NCBI GenBank assembly: GCA_020634515.1
Contig: JACKBL010000006.1
Coordinates: 1-64,000, forward strand
Length of the DNA: 64,000 nt
Direction of reading: 5' to 3'
From: Ardenticatenales bacterium
GTDB lineage: Bacteria; Chloroflexota; Anaerolineae; Promineifilales; Promineifilaceae
Part shown: piece after piece, positions 24,112-33,209 of the stretch
How the letters are laid out: the number at the start of each line of letters is the position of its first letter
Position numbering within the stretch: the first letter of the stretch is position 1
Position numbers and translations under genes: made by a program
The notes under the pieces: generated by a model
Seen by the model: the letters and a program-made list of their open reading frames with translations, nothing else
What the model was told of the DNA's origin: nothing
Databases searched by the model: none

Positions 24112-25929
24112 TCAGCCGACCATTTCCTCCGGTTCCCACGCCGTCGCCCGCTCGCGCTCTCCCGTCTGCACGCGCCATAAGGCGGCGTACAGGTTGTGGT
24201 TTTGCAGCAGTTCCCCGTGATGACCTTGTTCTTGCAAGCGCCCGTTTTCTAGCACGAAGATTTGATCCGCGTTGCGCACGGTGGAGAGGCGGTGGGCGAT
24301 GATGATGGTGGTGCGCCCCACGGCGATGCGTTCCAGGGAGCGCTGGATGGCCGCTTCTGTTTCGTTGTCCACGGAGGAGGTGGCTTCGTCCAGGATGAGG
24401 ACGGGCGGGTCTTTCAGGATGGCGCGGGCGATGGAGATGCGCTGCCGCTGTCCGCCGGAGAGTTTAATGCCGCGTTCGCCAACGATGGTGTCGTATCCCT
24501 GGGGAAGCTGCATGATGAAGTCGTGGGCTTCGGCAATTTGGGCGGCGTTGATGATGTCGTTGATGCCGGCATCAAACGTCCCATACGCGATATTCTCCCG
24601 CACCGAACCATGAAACAGAAAAACATCCTGGCTCACCAACCCAATCGCCCCGCGCAGGTCCGCCAGCCGCAAGTCGCGCAAATCATGCCCATCCAGCAGA
24701 ATCCGCCCGCCGGTGACATCATAAAAACGCAGTAGCAGCTTAACCAGCGTCGTCTTGCCCGCGCCCGTAGAACCGACAAATGCCGCCACCGTGCCGGCAG
24801 GAATCCGCAGCGAAAAATCACGCACCACCGGCTTCTCCGGGTGCGACTGGTAGGCAAACGTCACCTGGTCAAAAACCACCTCGCCCCGCACCGAAGCCGG
24901 CGGCAGGCACTTTTTTCCATCGTCGCTTTGCGGTTTGGTGTGCAGCAAATCCAGCACCCGCGTCGTCGAAGCCATCGCCCGCTGATACAGGTCCAGCGTC
25001 TCCCCCAGGCGCGTCAGCGGCCACAGCAGCCGCTGCGTCATAAACACCATCACGCTGTACACACCCACGTTCAGGCTCCCCGCCAGCGCCAACTGCCCAC
25101 CAAACACGAGGATAGCAATAAAACCCATCACGATCACCATGCGGATCAGGGGGACAAAGGCGGAACTGAGGCGAATCGCTTCCTGATTACTGCGGCGATA
25201 ATCGTCGCTCAGGCGGGAAATGCGCCCCAGTTCGTGCCCCTCCGCCGTGAAGCTCTTGATCGTGGCAATGCCGCCCAGGTTGTTGGAAAGCTGCCCATTC
25301 ATCAGTCCCACGCGCTCGCGCACATCCACGTAGCGCGGCCCCAAAAAACGCTGAAAACGCACCGACCCCCACATGATCAAGGGCATTGGCAGCGCCGCCA
25401 TCCAGGCCACCGTCGGCGCCACGTAGAAGAACAACCCTTCGATGATGATCACGGTCGCCAGAAGCTGGATGATGGCGTGCGCCCCCCCATCCAAGAATCG
25501 CTCCAACTGGTTGATGTCATCATTCAGGACGGACATTAATCCGCCCGTGCTGCGGTCCTCGAAATACGCCAGTTCCAGCCGCTGCACGTGATCATACGCA
25601 TCCAGACGCATTTCATGCTCAACGGTTTGTGCCAGGTTGCGCCAGAGAATGCTGGAAACATAATCCAACAGCGATTCAATACCCCAGATGACAATGGTCA
25701 GACCGGCCAGCACCCATAACTGCGTGCCCACGTCCGTGATGCCGAAGCGGGCAAAGAAGGAGTCTTGCTGCTGCACGACGATGTCTACCGCCGCGCCGAT
25801 CAAGGCCGGCGGCGCCAGGTCGAAGATTTTGTTGGCGATGGAGCTGACGGTTGCCAGGATGATCGTGGGGCGGTGCGCCGCCCCATATTGCCACAGCCGC
25901 CGCAGTGGATGGATTGATGGCGTGTCCAT
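24112..25929 (-). CDS. ABC transporter, fused permease and ATP-binding protein
   Basis: A 605-residue half-transporter of the exporter (lipid/multidrug) type. About six membrane helices in residues 20-320 precede the ATPase domain, with Walker A GSTGAGKTT (about 386-394), signature LSGGQRQR (about 487-494), Walker B VLILDEATS and the H-loop IIIAHRLSTV. It would work as a dimer, probably a homodimer, as no second half-transporter is adjacent. The start at 25929 has GGGAGG upstream and lies within the end of the exchanger gene, so the two overlap by a few codons less than the longer GTG start at 25950 would. Confidence 0.92.
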   Translation of the reverse strand: MDTPSIHPLRRLWQYGAAHRPTIILATVSSIANKIFDLAPPALIGAAVDIVVQQQDSFFARFGITDVGTQLWVLAGLTIVIWGIESLLDYVSSILWRNLAQTVEHEMRLDAYDHVQRLELAYFEDRSTGGLMSVLNDDINQLERFLDGGAHAIIQLLATVIIIEGLFFYVAPTVAWMAALPMPLIMWGSVRFQRFLGPRYVDVRERVGLMNGQLSNNLGGIATIKSFTAEGHELGRISRLSDDYRRSNQEAIRLSSAFVPLIRMVIVMGFIAILVFGGQLALAGSLNVGVYSVMVFMTQRLLWPLTRLGETLDLYQRAMASTTRVLDLLHTKPQSDDGKKCLPPASVRGEVVFDQVTFAYQSHPEKPVVRDFSLRIPAGTVAAFVGSTGAGKTTLVKLLLRFYDVTGGRILLDGHDLRDLRLADLRGAIGLVSQDVFLFHGSVRENIAYGTFDAGINDIINAAQIAEAHDFIMQLPQGYDTIVGERGIKLSGGQRQRISIARAILKDPPVLILDEATSSVDNETEAAIQRSLERIAVGRTTIIIAHRLSTVRNADQIFVLENGRLQEQGHHGELLQNHNLYAALWRVQTGERERATAWEPEEMVG

Positions 25930-25934
25930 AACGG

Positions 25935-26999
25935 TTATCCTCCCAGCCACATCCAGAGGACGTAGCCGATATAGATCAATACCAATATGGCTCCCTCAAC
26001 CCGCGTGAGTCGTCTGCCTGTGGAAAGAAAGATGAAGAGAATGACCACCGTCACCAGCAGAATAAAGACCGATTGCGACAAGCCATCGGTGCCGACGGTG
26101 ATGTTTCGTTGCTGCAAGAGGATGACCAGGAGCCACGGCAGCCCCAGTCCGATACTGATGTCGAAGATGTTTGAGCCGACGGCATTGGAGATTGCCATTT
26201 CGCCGCGCCCTTCGCGCGCGACCAGCAGCGAGGCAATCAGATCAGGCACGGAGGAGCCGGCGGCGAGTACGGTGAGGGCGATGATCACCGGGTGGACGTG
26301 GATCGCTTCGGCGAAGATGACGGCGTTTTCTACGAGGAGGGCGCTAATGCCCACGATAATGGCGATGGAGACGAGAAAGGTGCGCACGTAATGCTCGCGT
26401 GGCTCGCCCGTGATCCGGCGTAGCGCCTTGCCAAACGAGGCGGTGACGCGGTAATAGACGCCCGTCTTTTGCGCCTGCTCTTCGATTTCCGTCTCCACCA
26501 GTTCGATCACGTCGGCGTCGCCGTTGGGCACGATCAGGCCCCATTGGAAGAGGATGAAGATGTAGATGGCGTAGAGGCCGAGGAAGCCGAGTACTTCCCA
26601 GATGGTGATGACGCCATCCTGAAAGGCAAAGAGCAGCAGGCCAATGCTGACGCTGTAGACGAAGCAGTCGCGCACGACGACTTGCCAGGAGACGCGGGCG
26701 GGGCGGATGAGGGCGGAAAGGCCGGTGATGACCAGGATGTTGAAGACGGCGGAGCCAACGATGTTGCCGACGCCGATGTCGCTGTGCTGCCCGCCGCGCT
26801 GGACGAGGGCGAGCAAGGCGATGGAGAGTTCGGGCATGGAAGACCCCATGGCCATGAGCGATGCCCCGGCGACATTGCTGGGGAGCTGCCAGTGTCTGGC
26901 GATTTCGTCCAGGCTTTCAATGAAGAATTCATCGGTGATGATGGAGAGGAAATAGACGCAGAGGAAAATGACAAGCAGGCTGGTGATGGCGGTGAACAT
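25935..26999 (-). CDS. sodium/calcium exchanger family protein (YrbG-like)
   Basis: A 354-residue CaCA-family antiporter with two homologous halves. The alpha-repeat motifs are GSSMPELSIALLAL near residue 55 and AAGSSVPDLIASLLV in the C-terminal half, followed by SNAVGSNIFDISIGLGLPW. The repeated acidic residues in GSS-x-P-(E/D) are the cation ligands of the family. Ten to eleven membrane segments are expected, with a charged cytoplasmic loop (about 165-200). The start at 26999 is chosen over the TTG at 27011. It lies directly upstream of the ABC exporter in the same direction. Confidence 0.9.
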   Translation of the reverse strand: MFTAITSLLVIFLCVYFLSIITDEFFIESLDEIARHWQLPSNVAGASLMAMGSSMPELSIALLALVQRGGQHSDIGVGNIVGSAVFNILVITGLSALIRPARVSWQVVVRDCFVYSVSIGLLLFAFQDGVITIWEVLGFLGLYAIYIFILFQWGLIVPNGDADVIELVETEIEEQAQKTGVYYRVTASFGKALRRITGEPREHYVRTFLVSIAIIVGISALLVENAVIFAEAIHVHPVIIALTVLAAGSSVPDLIASLLVAREGRGEMAISNAVGSNIFDISIGLGLPWLLVILLQQRNITVGTDGLSQSVFILLVTVVILFIFLSTGRRLTRVEGAILVLIYIGYVLWMWLGG

Positions 27000-27089
27000 G
27001 CGGCATCTCAATGGGTCTGGCGACAGCCGGGCGCGGTTGTGGGGAGGATGGCGACGGGCTGACGGTAGATGGTTGGGTTCAGAATGAAA

Positions 27090-27122
27090 CCTTCCTGGAA
27101 GCTACGAGCCTCCAGGAAGGTG
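27090..27122. repeat. hairpin repeat, ACCTTCCTGGAAGCT family, copy 1
   Basis: ACCTTCCTGGA (27090-27100) pairs with TCCAGGAAGGT (27112-27122), with a further GCT/AGC inside. It lies between two divergent genes (exchanger and M32 peptidase), so it is not a terminator for either. A related hairpin sits at 53676-53737. Confidence 0.6.
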
Positions 27123-27281
27123 AATGTCCAGAAACGTACTGCAAAAGTGGCAAAAAGGCAAAGAGCGTGAGACAGCCGTTTGGAATCGGGTTGTGGTTGG
27201 GATAAACTGGTTTATTCCGCGCGGCGCGATGCAAAGCCAAGCTGTTAGGTAGCGCGGTTGATTCTTGGATTGGAGAAACAG

Positions 27282-28787
27282 ATGAACGAGAAATTAAGTG
27301 AGTTGAAGTCCCGTTTGCAGGAAGTGACGGACCTGAATCTGGCGGCGGCTGTTTTGAATTGGGATCAGGCAACGTATATGCCGGCAGGCGGCGCACCCGC
27401 GCGTGGTCGTCAAATGGCGCTGCTGGGCCGCATTGCCCAGGAGATGTTCATTGACCCCGCCGTTGGCAAACTGCTGGACGATTTGCAGCCCTATGCCGAG
27501 GGCCTGCCCTTTGACGACGACGACGCCAGCCTGGTCCGCGTTGCCCGCCGCGAGTACGAGCGGGCCATCAAAGTACCGCCCAGTTTTCTGGAGCAAGTGT
27601 ACGCCCACGGCGCGGAATCCTATCAGGTTTGGGCGGATGCGCGCCCCAAGAATGATTTCGCCGCCGTGCAGCCTTATCTGCGGAAGACGATTGAATTCAG
27701 CCGCCAATTGGCGGATTACTTCCCCGGCTACGCGCACATCGCCGACCCGCTGATTGATTTTAGCGACTATGGGATGACGGTTGCCAGTTTGCGTGATTTG
27801 TTCGCTAACCTGCGGCAGCAGCTTGTGCCCATTGTGGAGGCCATTGCCCGGAACCCATCCGTGGAGGATGCGCCGCTGCATCAGACTTTCCCGGAGCAGA
27901 AGCAGCTTGAGTTCGGCCTCAGCGTCATCAAGGACTATGGGTACGATTTCAACCGGGGGCGGCAGGACAAGACCCATCACCCATTCATGACCAAGTTCTC
28001 GCTGGGGGACGTGCGTATTACGACGCGGGTGAAGGAGAATGATCTGTCGGAGGCTTTGTTCAGCACCCTGCATGAGTCGGGCCACGCCATGTATGAGCAG
28101 GGGATTGATATGAAGTATGAGGGAACGCCGCTGGGGAATGGCACTTCTGCCGGCATTCACGAAAGCCAATCTCGCCTCTGGGAAAACCAGGTAGGCCGCA
28201 GCCGCGCTTTCTGGAACCACTACTACCCCGCCCTCCAACGCGCCTTCCCAGAGCAACTGGGCAGCGTCTCCCAGGACGCCTTCTACCGCGCCATCAACAA
28301 AGTGCAGCCCTCCCTCATCCGCACCGACGCGGACGAAGTGACTTACAACCTGCACGTCATCATTCGCTTTGAACTGGAACTGGAACTGCTGGAAGGCAAG
28401 CTGGATGTCAAGGACCTGCCGCAAGCGTGGCACGACCGTTACGAAGCGTATCTGGGCGTTCACGCTCCCAGCGACGTGGACGGTGTGCTGCAAGACGTGC
28501 ATTGGTATGGCGGCCTCGTCGGCGGCGCGTTCCAGGGCTATACGCTGGGCAACGTGATGGCCGCCGCGTTTTTTGAGAAAGCGCAGCAGGGGCATCCCGA
28601 CATTCCGGCGCAGATTGCCGGGGGTCAATTTGGCACGCTGCATGGCTGGTTGCGGGATAACGTCTATCGGCACGGCAGCAAATATACGGCCACGGAACTG
28701 CTCCAGCACGTCCTGGGGCAGCCCCTGACGATTGACCCGTATATCCGCTACCTGCGGACGAAGTTTGGCGCTTTGTACGCGCTCTAA
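27282..28787 (+). CDS. carboxypeptidase Taq (M32) family metallopeptidase
   Basis: A 501-residue zinc carboxypeptidase of family M32. The metal site HESGH lies at 264-268 in LHESGHAMYEQG. The second family block IHESQSRLWENQVGRS follows and supplies the third zinc ligand (Glu). The length equals the family norm. It is probably cytosolic, since no signal peptide is seen. The start at 27282 has TGGAG seven nt upstream; an upstream start at 27258 would add eight residues. It likely trims peptides from the C-terminus as homodimer. Confidence 0.94.
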   Translation: MNEKLSELKSRLQEVTDLNLAAAVLNWDQATYMPAGGAPARGRQMALLGRIAQEMFIDPAVGKLLDDLQPYAEGLPFDDDDASLVRVARREYERAIKVPPSFLEQVYAHGAESYQVWADARPKNDFAAVQPYLRKTIEFSRQLADYFPGYAHIADPLIDFSDYGMTVASLRDLFANLRQQLVPIVEAIARNPSVEDAPLHQTFPEQKQLEFGLSVIKDYGYDFNRGRQDKTHHPFMTKFSLGDVRITTRVKENDLSEALFSTLHESGHAMYEQGIDMKYEGTPLGNGTSAGIHESQSRLWENQVGRSRAFWNHYYPALQRAFPEQLGSVSQDAFYRAINKVQPSLIRTDADEVTYNLHVIIRFELELELLEGKLDVKDLPQAWHDRYEAYLGVHAPSDVDGVLQDVHWYGGLVGGAFQGYTLGNVMAAAFFEKAQQGHPDIPAQIAGGQFGTLHGWLRDNVYRHGSKYTATELLQHVLGQPLTIDPYIRYLRTKFGALYAL

Positions 28788-28840
28788 TTCCGGGCTGAAT
28801 CAACGTTGGGCATCCTGCCAGTACTTGTTTGGAGGGCTAA

Positions 28841-30964
28841 ATGGAACTGCAAATGCCGGCATCAATCGCCACCTGGTTTCAACGGCCAGGACGATGGGTG
28901 AAATGGAGACGCTACGCAGTTGATTGGTGTCTCATACTGGTCCTTGCTTACCTGTTTGCCGGTCAGACGCTGCTGCGCCTGGATGCCCAACAGCTACAAC
29001 AGACTGGGGAGCACAACGAAAGCGCTACTCTTCCCTTGCTCGCCGAAATTAGCGTGACCCGATATGGTCAGATTCCTTTATGGAATCCGTACATGATGAC
29101 GGGTTTCCCCCATGCCGGCGACTTCATCAATCACTTTTGGAACCCGGTGGCAACCCTGCCTGTCTTGATTTGGGGCGGCATTAATGGCATGAAGATTTCC
29201 GTGTTCATGGCGTTGGCGCTGGCGGGAATCGGGCAGTGGGTCTTTGCGCACGTACTGGGCATTCGCGGCCTGATACGTCTATGGGCCGGACTTCTATTCA
29301 TGCTTTCCGGTGGGTTGGTGCTGTTATGGCGGCTGGGATGGTATGAACTGCTGCTCGGCGCGGTCTGGTTTCCCTGGTGTTTCGCCGCGCTGTGGTGGAC
29401 TTTGCGCCGCCAGGATCGGGCTTCAATCATCCTGACCGCGATATGTGTGGCCCTCGTCATCACGACCGGCGGCGGCTATTACCCGTTCTACCTGTTCATT
29501 TCCATGGGCGTCCTGGTGGTCATGACGCTCTTGTGGACGCCTCCATCCGAGCGATGGACCAGGCTGCGCCGGGCCGTGATGGTCGCCCTGCTCAGCGCCG
29601 CGTTATTGGCCGTTGTCTTGCTCCCTTTGATTGACGGGTATCGGTTTACCAGCCGTGATGCGCTGCCAGACCTGGAACAGAAACTATCGCAGCCGATTTC
29701 CTACGCCCTCGTGAACTACATCGTGGCCGCGCCGGAATGGTTCCGCGCCGATATTTTGGCGAAGGGCAGCGGCTGGAGCTGGTTTTACATCGGCTATCTG
29801 CCTCTACTGGCTCTTATGCTGATGCCATTGGTCTATAACCGCGCCCGCTGGCATCGCCCGGCGCTGTCGGCATCAGGTGTACTGCTTCTCGTTCTTCTGG
29901 CCTTGCAGGCGAATCGGTATCCGCCGTTTAGCTACCTCTATCATTTAATCCCCTTCCTCTATACATTTCGGTTCCCCAACCGATTGCTGGTTATTGCCGC
30001 CATTCCCTTGATTGCACTGGCGGCGCTTGGGCTGCAATACTTTGCGCTGGCGGGGCGGCGGTGGAGTCGGGGCTGGCGCGTGGTTGTTGCCGGCAAAAAC
30101 GAAGCAGACAAAGCGACGGTGATCCCGATGCGCTGGATCGTCTACCTCTTCCTGCTTGTGGTGATGGCGCTTTCCGTGCGCGACGTATTTCGAGTCAACC
30201 AGCAGTTTGGTTTTGCCACGCAACAACGAAACGCCAAATCTACCGAGGCTTTGAAATGGCTAAAGGATTATGATCCCGGCCTCTATTACGTCAATCTTGG
30301 TGGTGGCGTGGTTTACTGGGATTGGGTTCCGGCTGCTTACGAACTGGAAATGCCGGTGATCAACTTTCGGTATAATCGCCGCGTGCGTTCGCTGGATTAT
30401 CAGACGCAGCCGGATTCTCCGTTCCGTGCTTCCGCCAAGTACCTGCTGGCACTGCCCGATCAACCGAAGCCGGACAATGCCGAACTTCTGACGGAATTTG
30501 GCGACGTGGGATTGTGGTATCTACCGGATGCGCTGCCTTTTGCGTTTGCGGCTTCTCCAGATCAATTGTCTGGCGCGGTCACGCCGGTTGCGATGCACAC
30601 ACGCCCGTTGATGGCTCGCTATGTTGGCGTGAATCAGGTGGAAGTTCGCGGGGAGACTGAGCAGGCGGACGATCAACTGGTGGTGCTGGTAAGTGATTTT
30701 CCCGGTTGGCGCCTGTACATGGATGGGCAGCCGGCGTCGCTCGAACCAGTCAATGGCTATTTGGGAGCGAGGATGCCGGCAGGCGAGCATACCTATTCCT
30801 TCATTTTCCGCCCCACAAAATTCTATATTGGGCTGGCTATCAGCTTGTTGACAATCATCGGCATGGGGGTGGTGCTGTTGTTTGAGGTTTTTCCCGGCGT
30901 GCGTCGTCGGCTGCCATCGGTGCTGCCAACGGTAGCGGAACCAACAACGCCTCCCCTCGATTAG
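28841..30964 (+). CDS. YfhO-like multi-pass membrane protein
   Basis: A 707-residue protein with about 11-12 membrane segments (from residue 28 to about 440) and a large C-terminal extracytoplasmic domain closed by a final membrane helix (about 665-690). The loop after the first helix contains GQIPLWNPYMMTGFPH, and the C-terminal domain contains FPGWRLYMDGQPASLEPVNG followed by MPAGEHTYSF. Both are typical of the YfhO family, related to GT-C glycosyltransferases and linked to sugar transfer on cell-wall or lipid glycans. GGAGGG precedes the ATG. It is convergent with the propeller-protein array. Confidence 0.8.
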   Translation: MELQMPASIATWFQRPGRWVKWRRYAVDWCLILVLAYLFAGQTLLRLDAQQLQQTGEHNESATLPLLAEISVTRYGQIPLWNPYMMTGFPHAGDFINHFWNPVATLPVLIWGGINGMKISVFMALALAGIGQWVFAHVLGIRGLIRLWAGLLFMLSGGLVLLWRLGWYELLLGAVWFPWCFAALWWTLRRQDRASIILTAICVALVITTGGGYYPFYLFISMGVLVVMTLLWTPPSERWTRLRRAVMVALLSAALLAVVLLPLIDGYRFTSRDALPDLEQKLSQPISYALVNYIVAAPEWFRADILAKGSGWSWFYIGYLPLLALMLMPLVYNRARWHRPALSASGVLLLVLLALQANRYPPFSYLYHLIPFLYTFRFPNRLLVIAAIPLIALAALGLQYFALAGRRWSRGWRVVVAGKNEADKATVIPMRWIVYLFLLVVMALSVRDVFRVNQQFGFATQQRNAKSTEALKWLKDYDPGLYYVNLGGGVVYWDWVPAAYELEMPVINFRYNRRVRSLDYQTQPDSPFRASAKYLLALPDQPKPDNAELLTEFGDVGLWYLPDALPFAFAASPDQLSGAVTPVAMHTRPLMARYVGVNQVEVRGETEQADDQLVVLVSDFPGWRLYMDGQPASLEPVNGYLGARMPAGEHTYSFIFRPTKFYIGLAISLLTIIGMGVVLLFEVFPGVRRRLPSVLPTVAEPTTPPLD

Positions 30965-31006
30965 GAAGGCATCTCCTGTTTTGACCGGAAGCCCGGTGGC
31001 TGTTCG

Positions 31007-33175
31007 TCAATTCCCCCATGCCGCGTAGGTGCAGCCGGAAACGGGGGGCAGAAGCCTGTAATGAGAGCCTGTTTCCGGCATGATGAAATGCAGCACGCCG
31101 CCATCCAACAACAACAGCCACGCGCCATCCGCCGACCAGCCATAATCCATCGTCTGGCTGACGGCAAAAGCCGGCTTGGGGGCCAGGGGGATCTCCTCTC
31201 CCTGGCCTCTTGCCAGATCGAGTAGGAATAACTGCTGCCGCAAGAAATCGGGGGCCAGTTCTTGCGTGACGAGGTGGCGACCGCCCGGAGCCACCAGCAA
31301 ATCGCGGGCGATGCTGCGATCCGCCAGCCACGTTAACGCCCCACTGTCAACGTCATACCGCATAATGTGCATGGGCATGATGGCCGCATCGTTGAGGTCC
31401 GACCAGCCGATCAGGAGAATTTCATGATTGGAGAGGGATTGCGTCCACACCCCTCGCAGCGTCACGTCTGCCGGCATGTGCGTGAGCGCCACCGCCTGTA
31501 ATTCCGCCGCGGGCAGCACAACCTCCAATTCTGGCGCGGAAACACGCCCCAGCGTCAGATCCACCACCCCGGCACCGCCATTCTCGTCCGTCTGCATGAA
31601 ACCAAAGGTGTCATTGTCCAACCAGAAGGTGGCATAGCCAGGCGCCAGCGGGCGCGTCTCGCCGGTGCTGTTGTTCACCAGGTACAGCATGGGGCCGCTG
31701 AAGGGGGAAAGCGAGAGGGCATACGCCTCATCGGGTGAAAGCGTCCCCGCATGAGGCAGCATATCCACGGCGCAGTTTCCGCTGTCGCAGGCGACCATGT
31801 TGATGCTGCCAAGCTGGTCATCTTGCCGCCCCCTGCCACCGAAAGTGAAGAGCAGGTTGCGGCCGTTGTCGCTGGTGTCGCCGGTGATGATGGGGAAGGA
31901 TGGGCCGGGGATGAGGTCGGATAACGAGATAAGCTGATTTTTGCGCCAGAGAAACAAGCGGGCGTGGCCGGTGACATCGGATGGCTGACCCGCCTGCGCT
32001 AGAATGACGCCTTCGTGCCCCTCAATGGCGCGCAGCCCAACGAACTGCTGCCCTTCCAATTCCGGCTGCCAGACGCCCGTCGTGGGCGAGTAGCGGTAGA
32101 GAGAAGCGCCATCCCATTCCGTCTGGCAAAGAAGCCGCACGTCTTCCGTAGGCGTGGGAGCGTTGGCGGGGAGTTCCGCCGTTGCCGCCGGCGTGGGCAG
32201 CAGGCCAAGCTGGCGCAGTTCGGCCAGATAGGCGGCGTCGAAGAAGTCGGGCGCGCCGGTGTAGCGCCAGCGGTAGACGCGCTCAAACAGGTGCGTGACC
32301 ATCTGGCGGGCGTAGCTTTGGTAGAGGGCCTGATAGGCGGCCTCGTCCGTGGGGTAGCCGAGGAGGCTGGGTGTGGGCAGGAGCAGGCGTCCGGTGGGCA
32401 GGCGCTGCACGTTGATGGTGCGTTCGGGGACCAGGGTGCTGACCAGGCTGAGGTTGTCCTGGCTGAGAGTGACGGTGAAGTAGGTTTCGGAGAGGCAGTA
32501 GAGGCCGTTCGCGGCGGTGCAGAGGCGTTCCAGGAGGGCGTCCAGGTCGGCGGTGAGGCGAATGGCGACGCCCTGATCGCGGCGGGGGTAGCTGAGGGTG
32601 AGCCATTTACCTTCCTGCGTGCCCATTTCGCCCCAGAAGGCGGCATCCCCCTGGCGGCGTAGCCACTGGCCGTCGCGCAGGCGGAATTGGGCGGTCTGTT
32701 GCAGGTGGATGAGGCTGCCGTCGAGGGTCTGGTAGGCGGCGGTGAAGGGGAGTTCCGCCTGGGACAGGTCGGGTGTGAGGGTGATGCCGCCGACGGTTTC
32801 GGAGCCGGGCAGGAGGGTGAGGCCCCAGGCGCGGCGGTCATAGAGGGCGCCGGCTTGCAGGAGGGATTCCTCGCGTCGTCGCCAGTCGAGGTCGCTGGCG
32901 GGGTCAATGAGGGTGAGCCAGAGTTCGAGGTCGTTTTGGGCGGCGGCGCTGAGGGAGAGGTTGAAGGCGGCGCGGATGGCCTGGGTGATGTCGGTGTTGG
33001 CCTGGCGTACCCGTTGGCGGAGTTGGAGGCTGGCGAAAATGCCGGCACTCATCACCACCACGCCGACCACACCCCACCAACGCCAATTCACCCGCCGCCG
33101 CGTCCGTCCCTGCTTCTCCGCCTCCGGCGACTCCTCCCACGTCCCTTCCTCATCCACCTGCCACTGAAAACTCAT
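31007..33175 (-). CDS. membrane-anchored beta-propeller protein, paralogue 1 of 4
   Basis: A 722-residue protein, last and shortest in a tandem array of four. It has a short cytoplasmic N-terminus beginning MSFQWQVDEEGTW, a membrane helix (about 32-52), a helical stalk, then an extracellular part. Shared blocks are LPTPSLLGYPTDEAAYQALY and the C-terminal YGWSADGAWLLLL with a conserved C-x4-W near the end. Propeller-like repeats resemble TolB/PD40 (SPDEAYALSLSP). It lacks the roughly 100-residue segment with the di-cysteine YTCC motif found in the other three, so it is a diverged member. Function unknown. Confidence 0.8.
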   Translation of the reverse strand: MSFQWQVDEEGTWEESPEAEKQGRTRRRVNWRWWGVVGVVVMSAGIFASLQLRQRVRQANTDITQAIRAAFNLSLSAAAQNDLELWLTLIDPASDLDWRRREESLLQAGALYDRRAWGLTLLPGSETVGGITLTPDLSQAELPFTAAYQTLDGSLIHLQQTAQFRLRDGQWLRRQGDAAFWGEMGTQEGKWLTLSYPRRDQGVAIRLTADLDALLERLCTAANGLYCLSETYFTVTLSQDNLSLVSTLVPERTINVQRLPTGRLLLPTPSLLGYPTDEAAYQALYQSYARQMVTHLFERVYRWRYTGAPDFFDAAYLAELRQLGLLPTPAATAELPANAPTPTEDVRLLCQTEWDGASLYRYSPTTGVWQPELEGQQFVGLRAIEGHEGVILAQAGQPSDVTGHARLFLWRKNQLISLSDLIPGPSFPIITGDTSDNGRNLLFTFGGRGRQDDQLGSINMVACDSGNCAVDMLPHAGTLSPDEAYALSLSPFSGPMLYLVNNSTGETRPLAPGYATFWLDNDTFGFMQTDENGGAGVVDLTLGRVSAPELEVVLPAAELQAVALTHMPADVTLRGVWTQSLSNHEILLIGWSDLNDAAIMPMHIMRYDVDSGALTWLADRSIARDLLVAPGGRHLVTQELAPDFLRQQLFLLDLARGQGEEIPLAPKPAFAVSQTMDYGWSADGAWLLLLDGGVLHFIMPETGSHYRLLPPVSGCTYAAWGN

Positions 33176-33209
33176 CTCTGACCGCCTTTTGGGTTGCCCA
33201 TTCTCGTTC

